Source of the DNA: an uncultured Prevotella sp. | Lineage (GTDB): Bacteria; Bacteroidota; Bacteroidia; Bacteroidales; Bacteroidaceae | DNA: 11,752 nucleotides | Direction: 5' to 3' | Assembly: GCA_900762125.1 (NCBI GenBank) | Contig: CAAFFL010000138.1 | Location: 1-11,752 of the forward strand | Shown: in pieces, positions 5,487 through 11,643 of the stretch | How the letters are laid out: every line of letters begins with the position of its first letter | Numbering within the stretch: position 1 is the first letter of the stretch | Notes under the pieces: generated by a model | Database searches by the model: none | Seen by the model: the letters and a program-made list of their open reading frames with translations, nothing else | Told to the model about the DNA's origin: nothing | Made by a program: the position numbers and the translations under genes

Positions 5487-6372
5487 ACTCTCTCCTTTCG
5501 GTCAGTTTTCGTTCCACCTCTCCCATGGTCATCGACTGCATGCCGTAGCGCTCGTGGCAGTCCTTGTAGACATCGAGCACCTTTCTTAGGAAGGCAAAGC
5601 TCTCATCAGCATTCGCCCCCATGTTGTGCGGGTGCCACCAGAGGTGATACATCCCTCCCGTCTGTGCGGCATGCTCCATCTCCTTCCGGATGCGGCGCAG
5701 ACGCAGGGCATCCAGCCATGCCAAGTGTTTGTTATATGGCCGCAGGAACCGGCTGGCGCGGACATTCAGAGGCACTACTGTAGCAGGTGTTGGCCACGGA
5801 CAACTGGTATATCCCCCAATATTCAAGTATGCATCGAGCAACCGGCACGCCCGCTGCTTTATTTCCTGCCACTTTGACCGCGGTTCATCGAAATACTTCA
5901 CGGCATTGCCCCGATACGCCGTGATGCCCATCCTATGGCAAGCCTTCAATGCCTCTTCGCTAATCTCATTTCGCGGAAAGGCGATGCTTCGCACGGTGAT
6001 GCCGTTAGCCTTCGCCACGTCGATCGCCTTCTGAAGGTCCGCTTCGAAGCCTTGCTCTCCATGCTCATCCTCCAACAGGCAATAGTGGCTGAAGGTATGT
6101 GTGCCAATCTCTATGTTCGGGTCCGTTTTCAGCTGCTCGATGATATCCAGGGCATGCTCAGAGTCGTTGTCGCCCGTCGCGGGCAACATCAGCTCTCCCA
6201 CCACGACCACCGTCGCCTTCACCTGGTATTCATGGAACGTCTCTTGCAGCCGCCTGACGACCTCCCGCACATGCGACACATGCGTTTCGCCGTACCCGTT
6301 CCGCTGCCACCGCGCGTCGCCCCACAGCATCTCCAGATCCAGCGAAATCACCAGCACTCCCTGTCTCTCCAC
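5485..6372 (-). CDS. Polysaccharide deacetylase family protein (CE4/NodB-like)
   Basis: A 295-residue protein with the NodB-homology pattern of carbohydrate esterase family 4, metal-dependent enzymes that remove N- or O-acetyl groups from glycans. Motif 1 is VISLDLEMLWG with Asp12. Motif 2, GTHTFSH, supplies His92 and His96 as metal ligands. FPRNE (132-136) is the motif 3 region, and HLWWHPHN (243-250) the C-terminal catalytic-His motif. No signal peptide is visible, so it may act in the cytoplasm on lipid-linked repeat units. The start is GTG at 6370-6372: the frame is closed by TAA at 6406-6408 and no ATG lies between. Spacing from its neighbours is loose (227 nt upstream, 78 nt downstream), and both gaps carry copies of an inverted repeat, so it may have entered as a cassette. 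The substrate is unknown. Confidence 0.85.
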   Translation of the reverse strand: MERQGVLVISLDLEMLWGDARWQRNGYGETHVSHVREVVRRLQETFHEYQVKATVVVVGELMLPATGDNDSEHALDIIEQLKTDPNIEIGTHTFSHYCLLEDEHGEQGFEADLQKAIDVAKANGITVRSIAFPRNEISEEALKACHRMGITAYRGNAVKYFDEPRSKWQEIKQRACRLLDAYLNIGGYTSCPWPTPATVVPLNVRASRFLRPYNKHLAWLDALRLRRIRKEMEHAAQTGGMYHLWWHPHNMGANADESFAFLRKVLDVYKDCHERYGMQSMTMGEVERKLTERRE

Positions 6373-6380
6373 GTCAACTC

Positions 6381-6536
6381 CTATTCTTTGAACGCAAAAT
6401 GGCCATTAATCTGAACATTAATATTTTTGAAGATTCTTGGCAGATTTTTGTTGATGGCATCGGCGATGCCCGTTAAAAAAGAACAAGTCAAGGCTCTTTT
6501 TTGTTTCAACGGCCCAACATGGTTGGGCATCTCCAT
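6381..6536 (-). CDS. Possible 51-residue ORF in the intergenic gap
   Basis: ATG at 6534-6536 opens a frame for MEMPNHVGPLKQKRALTCSF and a tail including IADAINKNLPRIF and INGHFAFKE, with stop TAG at 6381-6383, 8 nt before the GTG of the deacetylase gene. Its 3' half is the right copy of the inverted repeat, so the C-terminal peptide is repeat-derived. I recognise no domain. It could be a short leader peptide coupled to the deacetylase, or an accident of repeat sequence, which I think more likely. Confidence 0.2.
   Translation of the reverse strand: MEMPNHVGPLKQKRALTCSFLTGIADAINKNLPRIFKNINVQINGHFAFKE
6390..6421. repeat. Right copy of the inverted repeat flanking the deacetylase gene
   Basis: GAACGCAAAATGGCCATTAA followed by TCTGAACATTAA, the near-exact reverse complement of 5456-5486. 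It lies 18 nt upstream of the GTG start. The two copies face each other across the 888-bp gene. Confidence 0.8.
6512..6528. repeat. Short perfect palindrome in the GT4-deacetylase gap
   Basis: GCCCAAC-ATG-GTTGGGC has 7-bp arms and a 3-nt centre. No T tract follows on either strand, so it is unlikely to be an intrinsic terminator. An A-rich/T-rich pair (AAAAAAGA near 6475-6482 and TCTTTTTT near 6495-6502) lies just beside it. An RNA hairpin or protein site is possible. Confidence 0.4.
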
Positions 6537-6599
6537 TCATCGGCCAATAATCTCCATTATATTTATGTTCTTATTAGCGTAATTTGCGTTCCAAAAAAC

Positions 6600-7700
6600 T
6601 TACAGGCTCTGGTACACCTTGTTGTATGCCGCCACCATCTTCGTGATGTCAAACTCCTGAGCTCGCTGCCAGCAACGGCCGGCCACCTGTTGATAATAGT
6701 CCGTATCATCGTGCAGCCGCTGGATGATCTCTGCCAGCGTCTTGTCGTCACCTTCAGGGAAGAGCTCGCCATAGCCCTTGGTCACCTCCCGCAGGCCATT
6801 GACATCAGAGGCGATGAACGGCTTGCCTGCCGACATCCCTTCGATATTGCTCAGTGACAGTCCTTCCCAATGACTGGACATTACGACTATGTCTGCCGCA
6901 TGCAGCACCTGCGGTACATCCGTGCGCAAACCGAGAAACTGGACGTTATCCGCAACACTCATCCCCTTTGCCAGTTGCTGCACTTCCTCGAGCCGTTCAC
7001 CTTCGCCGGCAAACCACACCTCAAAAGCATCCTTGTTCAGTCGTGCCAATGCTCGCATCAGCGTATCTTGGTCCTTTTGTGCACGGAAGCGGGCCACCAT
7101 GACGATGGCACACCGCCCACCTTTCTGTTTGAGCAGTTCACCATCTGCCTCCGCTTCATGAATAGCATTGACGTCCACGCCATTGGCAATCGTCGATACC
7201 TTATTATATATAGCACTCTTGGAATCCATCCATGCTCCACCGAGATACTCTCTCAGCAACTTCTCGGCAATGTCACTGATGCACACCGTGTGGTCATACC
7301 GCCGGTACATCCACCGCTCGACGGGCTTCATCCAAGCCATCTGCCGTTTCCGGTTGGTGGTGTTATGTTCTGTCGTCACCAGCCGCACCTTCGGGCAACG
7401 CAGGGATGCCAACGCCACGAACAACTGTGGTGAAGAATTATGCGCGTGCACTACGTCATACCCCCTCATGATCTTTGCCAGCCGAGGCACATATCTCAGG
7501 TCATAGTATCCCCTCCCGAGCTTATATACCTTCACCCCGGGGCTCTCCCGCCTGAGCCGTTCCATCAACGGCGTCTCCTCCCCGTTGAAGACGCACACAT
7601 CCACGACATGCCCCATCCTCCTGAGCTGTGTCGTGAGGTTCACCACAATGGTCTCTGCCCCGCCGTTGAGCAGCGAGGTGATAACCTGTAATACTTTCAT
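6600..7700 (-). CDS. GT4 family glycosyltransferase
   Basis: A 366-residue retaining GT-B glycosyltransferase of family 4. The N-terminal VLQVITSLLNGGAE (3-16) is the typical first strand and Gly-rich acceptor loop, and VVHAHNSSP (83-91) and TTEHNT (109-114) also fit the family. The donor domain shows MVARFRAQKD (Arg204, Lys209) and HWEGLSLSNIEGMS with Glu279 and Glu287 as the E-x7-E motif. Length is normal and no key residue is missing. I place the start at ATG 7698-7700 because it abuts the conserved first strand; a TTG two codons upstream (7704-7706) is the only nearby alternative. It lies 10 nt downstream of the decayed ATPase remnant. Donor sugar is unknown. Confidence 0.92.
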   Translation of the reverse strand: MKVLQVITSLLNGGAETIVVNLTTQLRRMGHVVDVCVFNGEETPLMERLRRESPGVKVYKLGRGYYDLRYVPRLAKIMRGYDVVHAHNSSPQLFVALASLRCPKVRLVTTEHNTTNRKRQMAWMKPVERWMYRRYDHTVCISDIAEKLLREYLGGAWMDSKSAIYNKVSTIANGVDVNAIHEAEADGELLKQKGGRCAIVMVARFRAQKDQDTLMRALARLNKDAFEVWFAGEGERLEEVQQLAKGMSVADNVQFLGLRTDVPQVLHAADIVVMSSHWEGLSLSNIEGMSAGKPFIASDVNGLREVTKGYGELFPEGDDKTLAEIIQRLHDDTDYYQQVAGRCWQRAQEFDITKMVAAYNKVYQSL

Positions 7701-7710
7701 CTCCAAACAA

Positions 7711-7873
7711 TTATTTGATGTTGTATCGCCGTTTGAACCAGATGGCGAATAGTGGGTCTACAAAGCGGAAGGCATTGCCCTGCTTCTCCACAAAATCCTT
7801 CTCTACAAGCATGCGCTTGTTCTTAGCTATTTTCCTTCTCAGCCAAATAGCCGTATACAAATGGGCGTTCCAT
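7711..7873 (-). pseudogene. AAA ATPase gene with a large internal deletion
   Basis: ATG at 7871-7873 starts MERPFVYGYLAEKEN, which resembles the N-terminus of a Bacteroidetes AAA-type ATP-binding family whose members begin like MEKPFVFG and soon reach a Walker A motif. Here the frame stops at 7823-7825 without any Walker motif. In a shifted frame the same strand then encodes NKRMLVEKDFVEKQGNAFRF followed by VDPLFAIWFKRRYNIK and TAA at 7711-7713, which matches the C-terminal end of the same family (FVDPLF.LWFKR). So head and tail survive and the middle, probably about 1 kb, is gone. The junction lies around 7820-7836. It cannot encode a working ATPase. Family recognition is from memory. Confidence 0.6.
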
Positions 7874-7898
7874 CTTCTGTTTCTTTACATTCACAATG

Positions 7899-7932
7899 CA
7901 AAGTTACAAAATATCAACCAAAGTTGACTCAA
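7899..7932 (-). promoter_or_regulatory. Possible promoter of the decayed ATPase gene
   Basis: TAACTTTG (7906-7899, minus strand) matches the Bacteroidetes -7 box TAnnTTTG, 25 nt before the ATG at 7873. A TTG at 7932-7930 could serve as -33 element, but the 23-nt spacer is longer than usual. If active it would transcribe the remnant and the downstream GT4. Confidence 0.4.
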
Positions 7933-7998
7933 TCGTTATTGATATTTTACTGATTGATCAAAATATCCACTTCCTTGCCTACGCTATCTTTGAGTCAA
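7924..7998. repeat. Nested inverted repeats upstream of the ATPase remnant
   Basis: Outer arms TTGACTCAA (7924-7932) and TTGAGTCAA (7990-7998) are perfect 9-bp complements. Inside them GATATTTT (7941-7948) and AAAATATC (7960-7967) form a second perfect 8-bp pair. A further AAAATATC lies at 7908-7915. The right outer arm overlaps the last codons of the small ORF at 7984-8142. Meaning is unclear: an operator, a cruciform, or the end of a small inserted element. Confidence 0.5.
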
Positions 7999-8142
7999 TT
8001 TCACATCTCTTCGGTGCATCAGCCAGCCAAGCGGCATCAGCAGGTTGTATGCCCCTCTCTCAGCCGTGGATACTCTGTGCAACCGCGGGGCTTGCACAGC
8101 CGGAAGTGCCATCAGTGACGTCTCCTCCCCATTGATTTTCAT
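7984..8142 (-). CDS. Small coupled ORF, possible C-terminal remnant of a glycosyltransferase
   Basis: ATG at 8140-8142 overlaps the TGA of the upstream GT2 gene (ATGA, 8142-8139), and the frame runs 52 codons to TAG at 7984-7986. The product begins MKINGEETSLMALPAVQAPR and ends LLMPLGWLMHRRDVKLTQR. The end resembles the tail of the preceding GT2 (residues TVPLWPAGWLLYRYWKKKY), so it may be what is left of a second, related glycosyltransferase after deletion of its body. The 4-bp overlap suggests it is still translated by coupling. I recognise no complete domain. A chance ORF is possible, but the overlap and the peptide similarity argue against it. Confidence 0.45.
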   Translation of the reverse strand: MKINGEETSLMALPAVQAPRLHRVSTAERGAYNLLMPLGWLMHRRDVKLTQR

Positions 8143-9128
8143 GATAGTTTGTATTTCTTCTTCCAGTATCTATACAGCAACCAACCAGCTGGCCAAAGGG
8201 GAACGGTGAGCCAACGATATTGCCGTTGTAGGCTTCGTAATCGCTCGTCATCTTCATCGGGGTGAGTGTCGAAGCAACGATAGACTATATATAATAAGGT
8301 TTCCTTGATGCGTATCTTCCACGAGAAGCGACAGGACATTGTGATGAGTGAGCCGTACTCCATGTTCTTCGGACTACGGAAGCGCAGCGCACGACCGGCA
8401 TCAGACAGTCCTCCCTCAAGATATTCCGTGATATAGATGATCTTGTTGATGAACGCCATGTCGTAGCGCTCGGCCAGCCAGATCCAAGCTACCGACTCAG
8501 AGATGAACCGCTCGCCAGGGTATTCCGGATAACGGAAGTCTCGCAGACACTCCGTCACCCACACCTCTGCCTTGTCGCCATTCACCCCGCGGTTATACCG
8601 CTCCGTGATGAAGTCTGAGACAAATCGATCCTGCGTATAGGCGTCTCCAATCCGCTCAGTTGCCGAGTAGCCGCGCAGATAGCCCAACCCACAAAGCTTC
8701 CGCGATGTTCCTTCCCGTCTTCCAACTTCCGCATTTATCGTTCCGCATTCCGCGTTCCGCAATGAGTTCCAGTCAGTCTTGATCGTCGCCACAGCATCGG
8801 GCGTGAGCACATCGTCGCTGTCGACAATAAACAGCAATTCCGTTTCTACCAGTCCGAAAGCGATATTCAGTGCGGTGTGCTTTCCTCCGTTTGGCTTCCA
8901 CAAATATAGTGTCTCAAAGCCATTCTGGCTCCACTCTTCTACACGGATAGGGCATTGGGCACCCCTCCCACCGGAGGGGACGGGAGAGGCTGCTGACCCG
9001 TCATCCGCCACCAGCCACACAAACTCCTTGCACGTCTGCTGGCAGAGACTTTCATACAATCGCTGCAGTTCCTTCTCCCGATTATATACAGGGGTGACGA
9101 TTGTGATAAAAGGTATCGTCGTCTTCAT
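8139..9128 (-). CDS. GT2 family glycosyltransferase with repeat-encoded insertions
   Basis: A 329-residue family 2 glycosyltransferase. FITIVTPVYNRE (7-18), ADDGS (41-45), NGGKHTALN (80-88) and VDSDD (102-106) are the donor-binding core. FISESVAWIWLAERYDM and YITEYLEGGLSDAGRA are typical of a GT2 subfamily common in Bacteroidales glycan loci. Two stretches look added: residues about 46-60 (AASPVPSGGRGAQCP), encoded by a G/C-rich hairpin repeat, and about 124-143 (from RNAECGTINAEVGR), encoded by six heptamers. Both follow core strands where a loop can grow, and the frame is intact. The start ATG 9126-9128 shares its A with the TAA of the upstream remnant (TAATG), so translation is probably coupled. 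Activity with these inserts is unproven. Confidence 0.88.
   Translation of the reverse strand: MKTTIPFITIVTPVYNREKELQRLYESLCQQTCKEFVWLVADDGSAASPVPSGGRGAQCPIRVEEWSQNGFETLYLWKPNGGKHTALNIAFGLVETELLFIVDSDDVLTPDAVATIKTDWNSLRNAECGTINAEVGRREGTSRKLCGLGYLRGYSATERIGDAYTQDRFVSDFITERYNRGVNGDKAEVWVTECLRDFRYPEYPGERFISESVAWIWLAERYDMAFINKIIYITEYLEGGLSDAGRALRFRSPKNMEYGSLITMSCRFSWKIRIKETLLYIVYRCFDTHPDEDDERLRSLQRQYRWLTVPLWPAGWLLYRYWKKKYKLS
8719..8760. repeat. Heptamer array (6 x 7 bp) inside the GT2 gene
   Basis: Plus-strand units in unbroken 7-bp phase: CTTCCAA, CTTCCGC, ATTTATC, GTTCCGC, ATTCCGC, GTTCCGC. The 42 bp encode exactly 14 residues, RNAECGTINAEVGR, between TDWNSL and the conserved KLCGLGYLRGY of this GT2 subfamily. 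Confidence 0.9.
8962..8979. repeat. G/C-rich hairpin repeat inside the GT2 gene
   Basis: CCCCTCC (8962-8968), CACC, GGAGGGG (8973-8979): a perfect 7-bp stem with a 4-nt loop, followed by a second run ACGGGAGAGG. It encodes the SPVPSGGRGAQ part of the protein directly after the ADDGS motif and is related to the sequence at 4198-4226. Confidence 0.7.
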
Positions 9129-9418
9129 TATTTATGTTGCCTCTTTTTGCTTAAAAGTTCGTGAAATAAATCCATCCAAAGGGGAATAATATTACCAATA
9201 TCGTATTTTTTTGCCTTTATCAACGCGTTAGCTGACATCCTGCGTCTTAATCCCTCATCTTCTATCAAAGTACAGATTCTCTGCGCAAGCAAATGCTCAT
9301 CCCCAACAGGAACTAAGAACCCATCTATTCCTTCTGAAATAATGTCCTTAGGGCTGCAAGGGCAACTGTAAGAAATACAAGGCAACCCAGCCGACATGGC
9401 TTCCATTAAAACCAGCAC
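9128..9418 (-). pseudogene. C-terminal remnant of a GT4 glycosyltransferase
   Basis: The frame encodes LVLMEAMSAGLPCISYSCPC followed by SPKDIISEGIDGFLV and a helical tail ending KKRQHK: the last third of a family 4 glycosyltransferase donor domain. Reading a few codons further upstream in the same frame gives GEGFVLVLME, the complete E-x7-E motif, after which the frame merges with GT2 sequence. The first 250 or so residues are missing, so this is a relic. A GTG at 9416-9418 is the first plausible start codon in the frame and could allow re-initiation, because the overlapping GT2 remnant stops at 9406. Its TAA overlaps the next gene's ATG by one base. Confidence 0.8.
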
Positions 9419-9540
9419 GAAACCTTCACCAACAGCACTTCATATTCCGTATCACCAAGGCCTTGATCAGATAATGATGCGACCAGGTTAGGTATGAAGC
9501 AACCTGCGTTATATACAGGAATGATAACAGACAACACCAT
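9406..9540 (-). pseudogene. N-terminal remnant of a GT2 glycosyltransferase
   Basis: ATG at 9538-9540, 3 nt after the stop of the 9544-10572 gene, encodes MVLSVIIPVYNAGCFIPNLV followed by ASLSDQGLGDTEYEVLLV: the first strand and helix of a family 2 glycosyltransferase up to the point where NDGS is expected. Instead it reads KVSCWF and stops at 9406-9408, because the DNA has switched to GT4 sequence in another frame. Only 44 residues remain, so it cannot be active. The junction falls within GTTGGTGAAGG around 9421-9431. Confidence 0.8.
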
Positions 9541-9543
9541 ATT

Positions 9544-10572
9544 CTATTGCTTTGCGTTCATCCGCAGTCGTGGGAGAACATAGGGTGTGATAACACCCGT
9601 GAAGAGCCACGACGCTGGTTTATAGCAGAGGAAGCTGGAGAGCACCATATTCATGGCCGCAGCCATAACCTTCGCCTTGGCACCACTGCCCACTGGCTGT
9701 ACTGGTCGGAAGTTGATCTCTTTGGCGTAACGGGTAACCCGTCGGAACGCTGCCCATGAATACTGTGACGAGAGGATCCGACTGAAGCCAAACATCTTCT
9801 TCTGGTTCAGCGCCACCGCCACTGCATGCACCACTTGCTCGCCGCCATATTCCTCTGCCAGGCTCATGATGTCATGAAAGGAGTGCAGATAGTCATCTAC
9901 ACAACGACGCGTATGCTGCACGTCGCGCTTGGTGGTAGCACTGCCTTCATTGATAACATAGCGGTAGAGGTTAGTGTCCACGGCAAGCATCCGGGGATTG
10001 TGAAAGAGCACGTTAGCTACGAACAGCTGGTCCTCCCCAACGATATACCGGTCATCGAATCGGAGATGATGCTCCTCGAGAAAAGACTTCCGATAGGCTA
10101 ACAGCCAGCAAAACGACACGAAGCCATGCCGTGCGATATACTCCTGTCCTGTCCCGCGGAAAGCGATGTTATTGGTCAGCTCCGGCTTCGGCCAGTAGTC
10201 ATAGCTGCTGGCATACTGCACCACATCGATATTGTCGGTTTCTTGTGAGAACACCTTCCCCAAGCCGCCATCCAACATATAGTCATCGGCATCAGCGAGG
10301 ATAATCCATTCGCCCCGTGCATGATCAATGCCATGGTTGCGTGCTGCACACACGCCAGCATTTTGTTGATCGATGACCTGTACCTCGGGGTGCTTGTCAG
10401 CCAGTGCATGGCAGAGCGCGTGAGAGCCGTCGGTCGAGCCGTCGTTCACAAGAATGATCTCATAGTCCGTCAGCCCTTGACGTAGCAACGATTCTACGCA
10501 GCGATCAAGGTACTTCTCCGCGTTATACACTGGCACAACGATACTATACTTTATCCTATTCTCAGACATCAT
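9544..10572 (-). CDS. GT2 family glycosyltransferase
   Basis: A 342-residue family 2 glycosyltransferase with all core motifs: YSIVVPVYNAEKYLDRCVES (9-28), VNDGSTDGS (42-50), QNAGVCAARN (70-79), the metal-binding ADADDY (93-98) and VGEDQLF as candidate catalytic-acid region. A weakly hydrophobic C-terminal stretch (MNMVLSSFLCY, then LFTGVITPYVLP) could help membrane association. Two adjacent ATGs (10570-10572 and 10567-10569) both fit as start. The gene follows the 10641-11633 GT2 after 68 nt that carry copies of the GAACGC(A/T)AA motif. Its own 3' end (MNAKQ) contains the same motif (GAACGCAAA, minus strand of 9551-9559). Donor and acceptor are unknown. Confidence 0.92.
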   Translation of the reverse strand: MMSENRIKYSIVVPVYNAEKYLDRCVESLLRQGLTDYEIILVNDGSTDGSHALCHALADKHPEVQVIDQQNAGVCAARNHGIDHARGEWIILADADDYMLDGGLGKVFSQETDNIDVVQYASSYDYWPKPELTNNIAFRGTGQEYIARHGFVSFCWLLAYRKSFLEEHHLRFDDRYIVGEDQLFVANVLFHNPRMLAVDTNLYRYVINEGSATTKRDVQHTRRCVDDYLHSFHDIMSLAEEYGGEQVVHAVAVALNQKKMFGFSRILSSQYSWAAFRRVTRYAKEINFRPVQPVGSGAKAKVMAAAMNMVLSSFLCYKPASWLFTGVITPYVLPRLRMNAKQ

Positions 10573-10640
10573 TGATTCCTCTAAAGGATTTTTACTTATG
10601 GACGCAAATACGTTAAAGAGTAATGTCCTAATTTTCGTTA

Positions 10641-11633
10641 TTAGCGTTCCACTAACACAAACGGAGGCAGAGAACGATATTCCTCCGAGTGTGCGAACCT
10701 CCTTGCATCGATGTTACCCTTGATATGTGCCGTGAGGAACCGAGCCGAAAGCCGCACTACCGAGAACGCTACTCGAGTGAGGCAACTCAGCAGCAACCGC
10801 CACCCATAAGCAAGACTATCCTTCACCCGGTCACCCGCTGTGTTGCGTGGCAGGGAGTATACGCACCGGTACCAGGTCAGGTATTGTGACATAGCGCGGT
10901 AGTAGATCTTATCCCACGTCTTCTGGCTCGCCTTGTTCGTGTTTGCATCAAGGTGGAGCACCCCACTATCGTACCACATCAATAATTTGAAGCCATTCGC
11001 CGTCAGTTTCTGGTACATCAGCTGGTCCTCAGCGAAAGTTCCTGGTGGGAACTTTTCATCAATCCACGTCTCATCCTGATAGCGGATGCTGCACCACGCC
11101 TCTGTCTTGATAAAAACAGCCGTACCAGCTCCGCTCTCCGTAGGCAGAATGGCGCCCTGCGCTGGGTGACTGTTATAACTGAACGCTCCTGCTCTCCCGA
11201 TCTTGATGGCGAAGCCGTCATCTCTGCGTCCATGCACCGTATTGGTCAGATAGTTGCCAATCTTTCCCGCCGCGGACATGTTCTGCGTGGGGAACGTGTC
11301 GGGTATGATGCCGTCAGCATGATGCTCTTGCAGCGCCTGATACATCGTCTCTACAGCAGTCGGCGGAAAGTATACGTCGTCATCGATGATGAGCACATAC
11401 TCTTCTTCCACTTGGTTCGCTGCTGCCCGCTGGTGCACCAACCCCTTTGGGGTATCAACATACTCCTCGTACCCTACCTGCACCTCAGGCCGCTCAAAGC
11501 CATGTGCCAGATGCACATACACATGTTTAGGCTTCACCGTCTGTGCAAAGAGCGACTCGAGCTCACGGACGAACTTATCGCCCGCCTTGCCGACAGTGCG
11601 GATGGCTACACTATATTCAAACTGATTCGACAT
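10641..11633 (-). CDS. GT2-type glycosyltransferase (GT-A fold)
   Basis: A 330-residue protein in the family 2 glycosyltransferase superfamily but away from the classic NDGS subgroup. YSVAIRTVGKAGDKFVRELE (7-26) is the first strand-helix unit, HQRAAANQVEEEYVLIIDDD (67-86) carries the metal-binding DDD, and GTFAEDQLMYQK (198-209) holds the acidic catalytic pair, followed by His227 in VLHLDAN. It would transfer a sugar in assembly of the same glycan. I chose ATG 11631-11633, 10 nt after the previous stop. A GTG at 11654 would add seven residues (MEDNYIV) and overlap the upstream gene by 11 bp, which is less likely. The last codons read GTG GAA CGC TAA, that is, the dispersed GAACGC motif. Confidence 0.85.
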   Translation of the reverse strand: MSNQFEYSVAIRTVGKAGDKFVRELESLFAQTVKPKHVYVHLAHGFERPEVQVGYEEYVDTPKGLVHQRAAANQVEEEYVLIIDDDVYFPPTAVETMYQALQEHHADGIIPDTFPTQNMSAAGKIGNYLTNTVHGRRDDGFAIKIGRAGAFSYNSHPAQGAILPTESGAGTAVFIKTEAWCSIRYQDETWIDEKFPPGTFAEDQLMYQKLTANGFKLLMWYDSGVLHLDANTNKASQKTWDKIYYRAMSQYLTWYRCVYSLPRNTAGDRVKDSLAYGWRLLLSCLTRVAFSVVRLSARFLTAHIKGNIDARRFAHSEEYRSLPPFVLVER

Positions 11634-11643
11634 AACAATATAA

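Noticed and set aside
6512..6528. Palindrome as an intrinsic terminator
   Set aside because: No run of Ts follows the stem on either strand, and the 3-nt loop and position give no support for termination.
7698..7706. TTG at 7706 as the start of the GT4 gene
   Set aside because: The ATG two codons later directly precedes the conserved strand KVLQVITSL, so it is the simpler start.
7899..8142. A complete toxin-antitoxin or regulatory gene in the gap between the GT2 and GT4 genes
   Set aside because: Apart from the 52-codon coupled ORF and the ATPase relic, no frame with recognisable content was found in this stretch.
8779..9189. Plus-strand 136-codon frame
   Set aside because: It overlaps the GT2 gene and the GT4 remnant on the opposite strand, has no family features, and runs through the hairpin repeat. 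Taken as a shadow.
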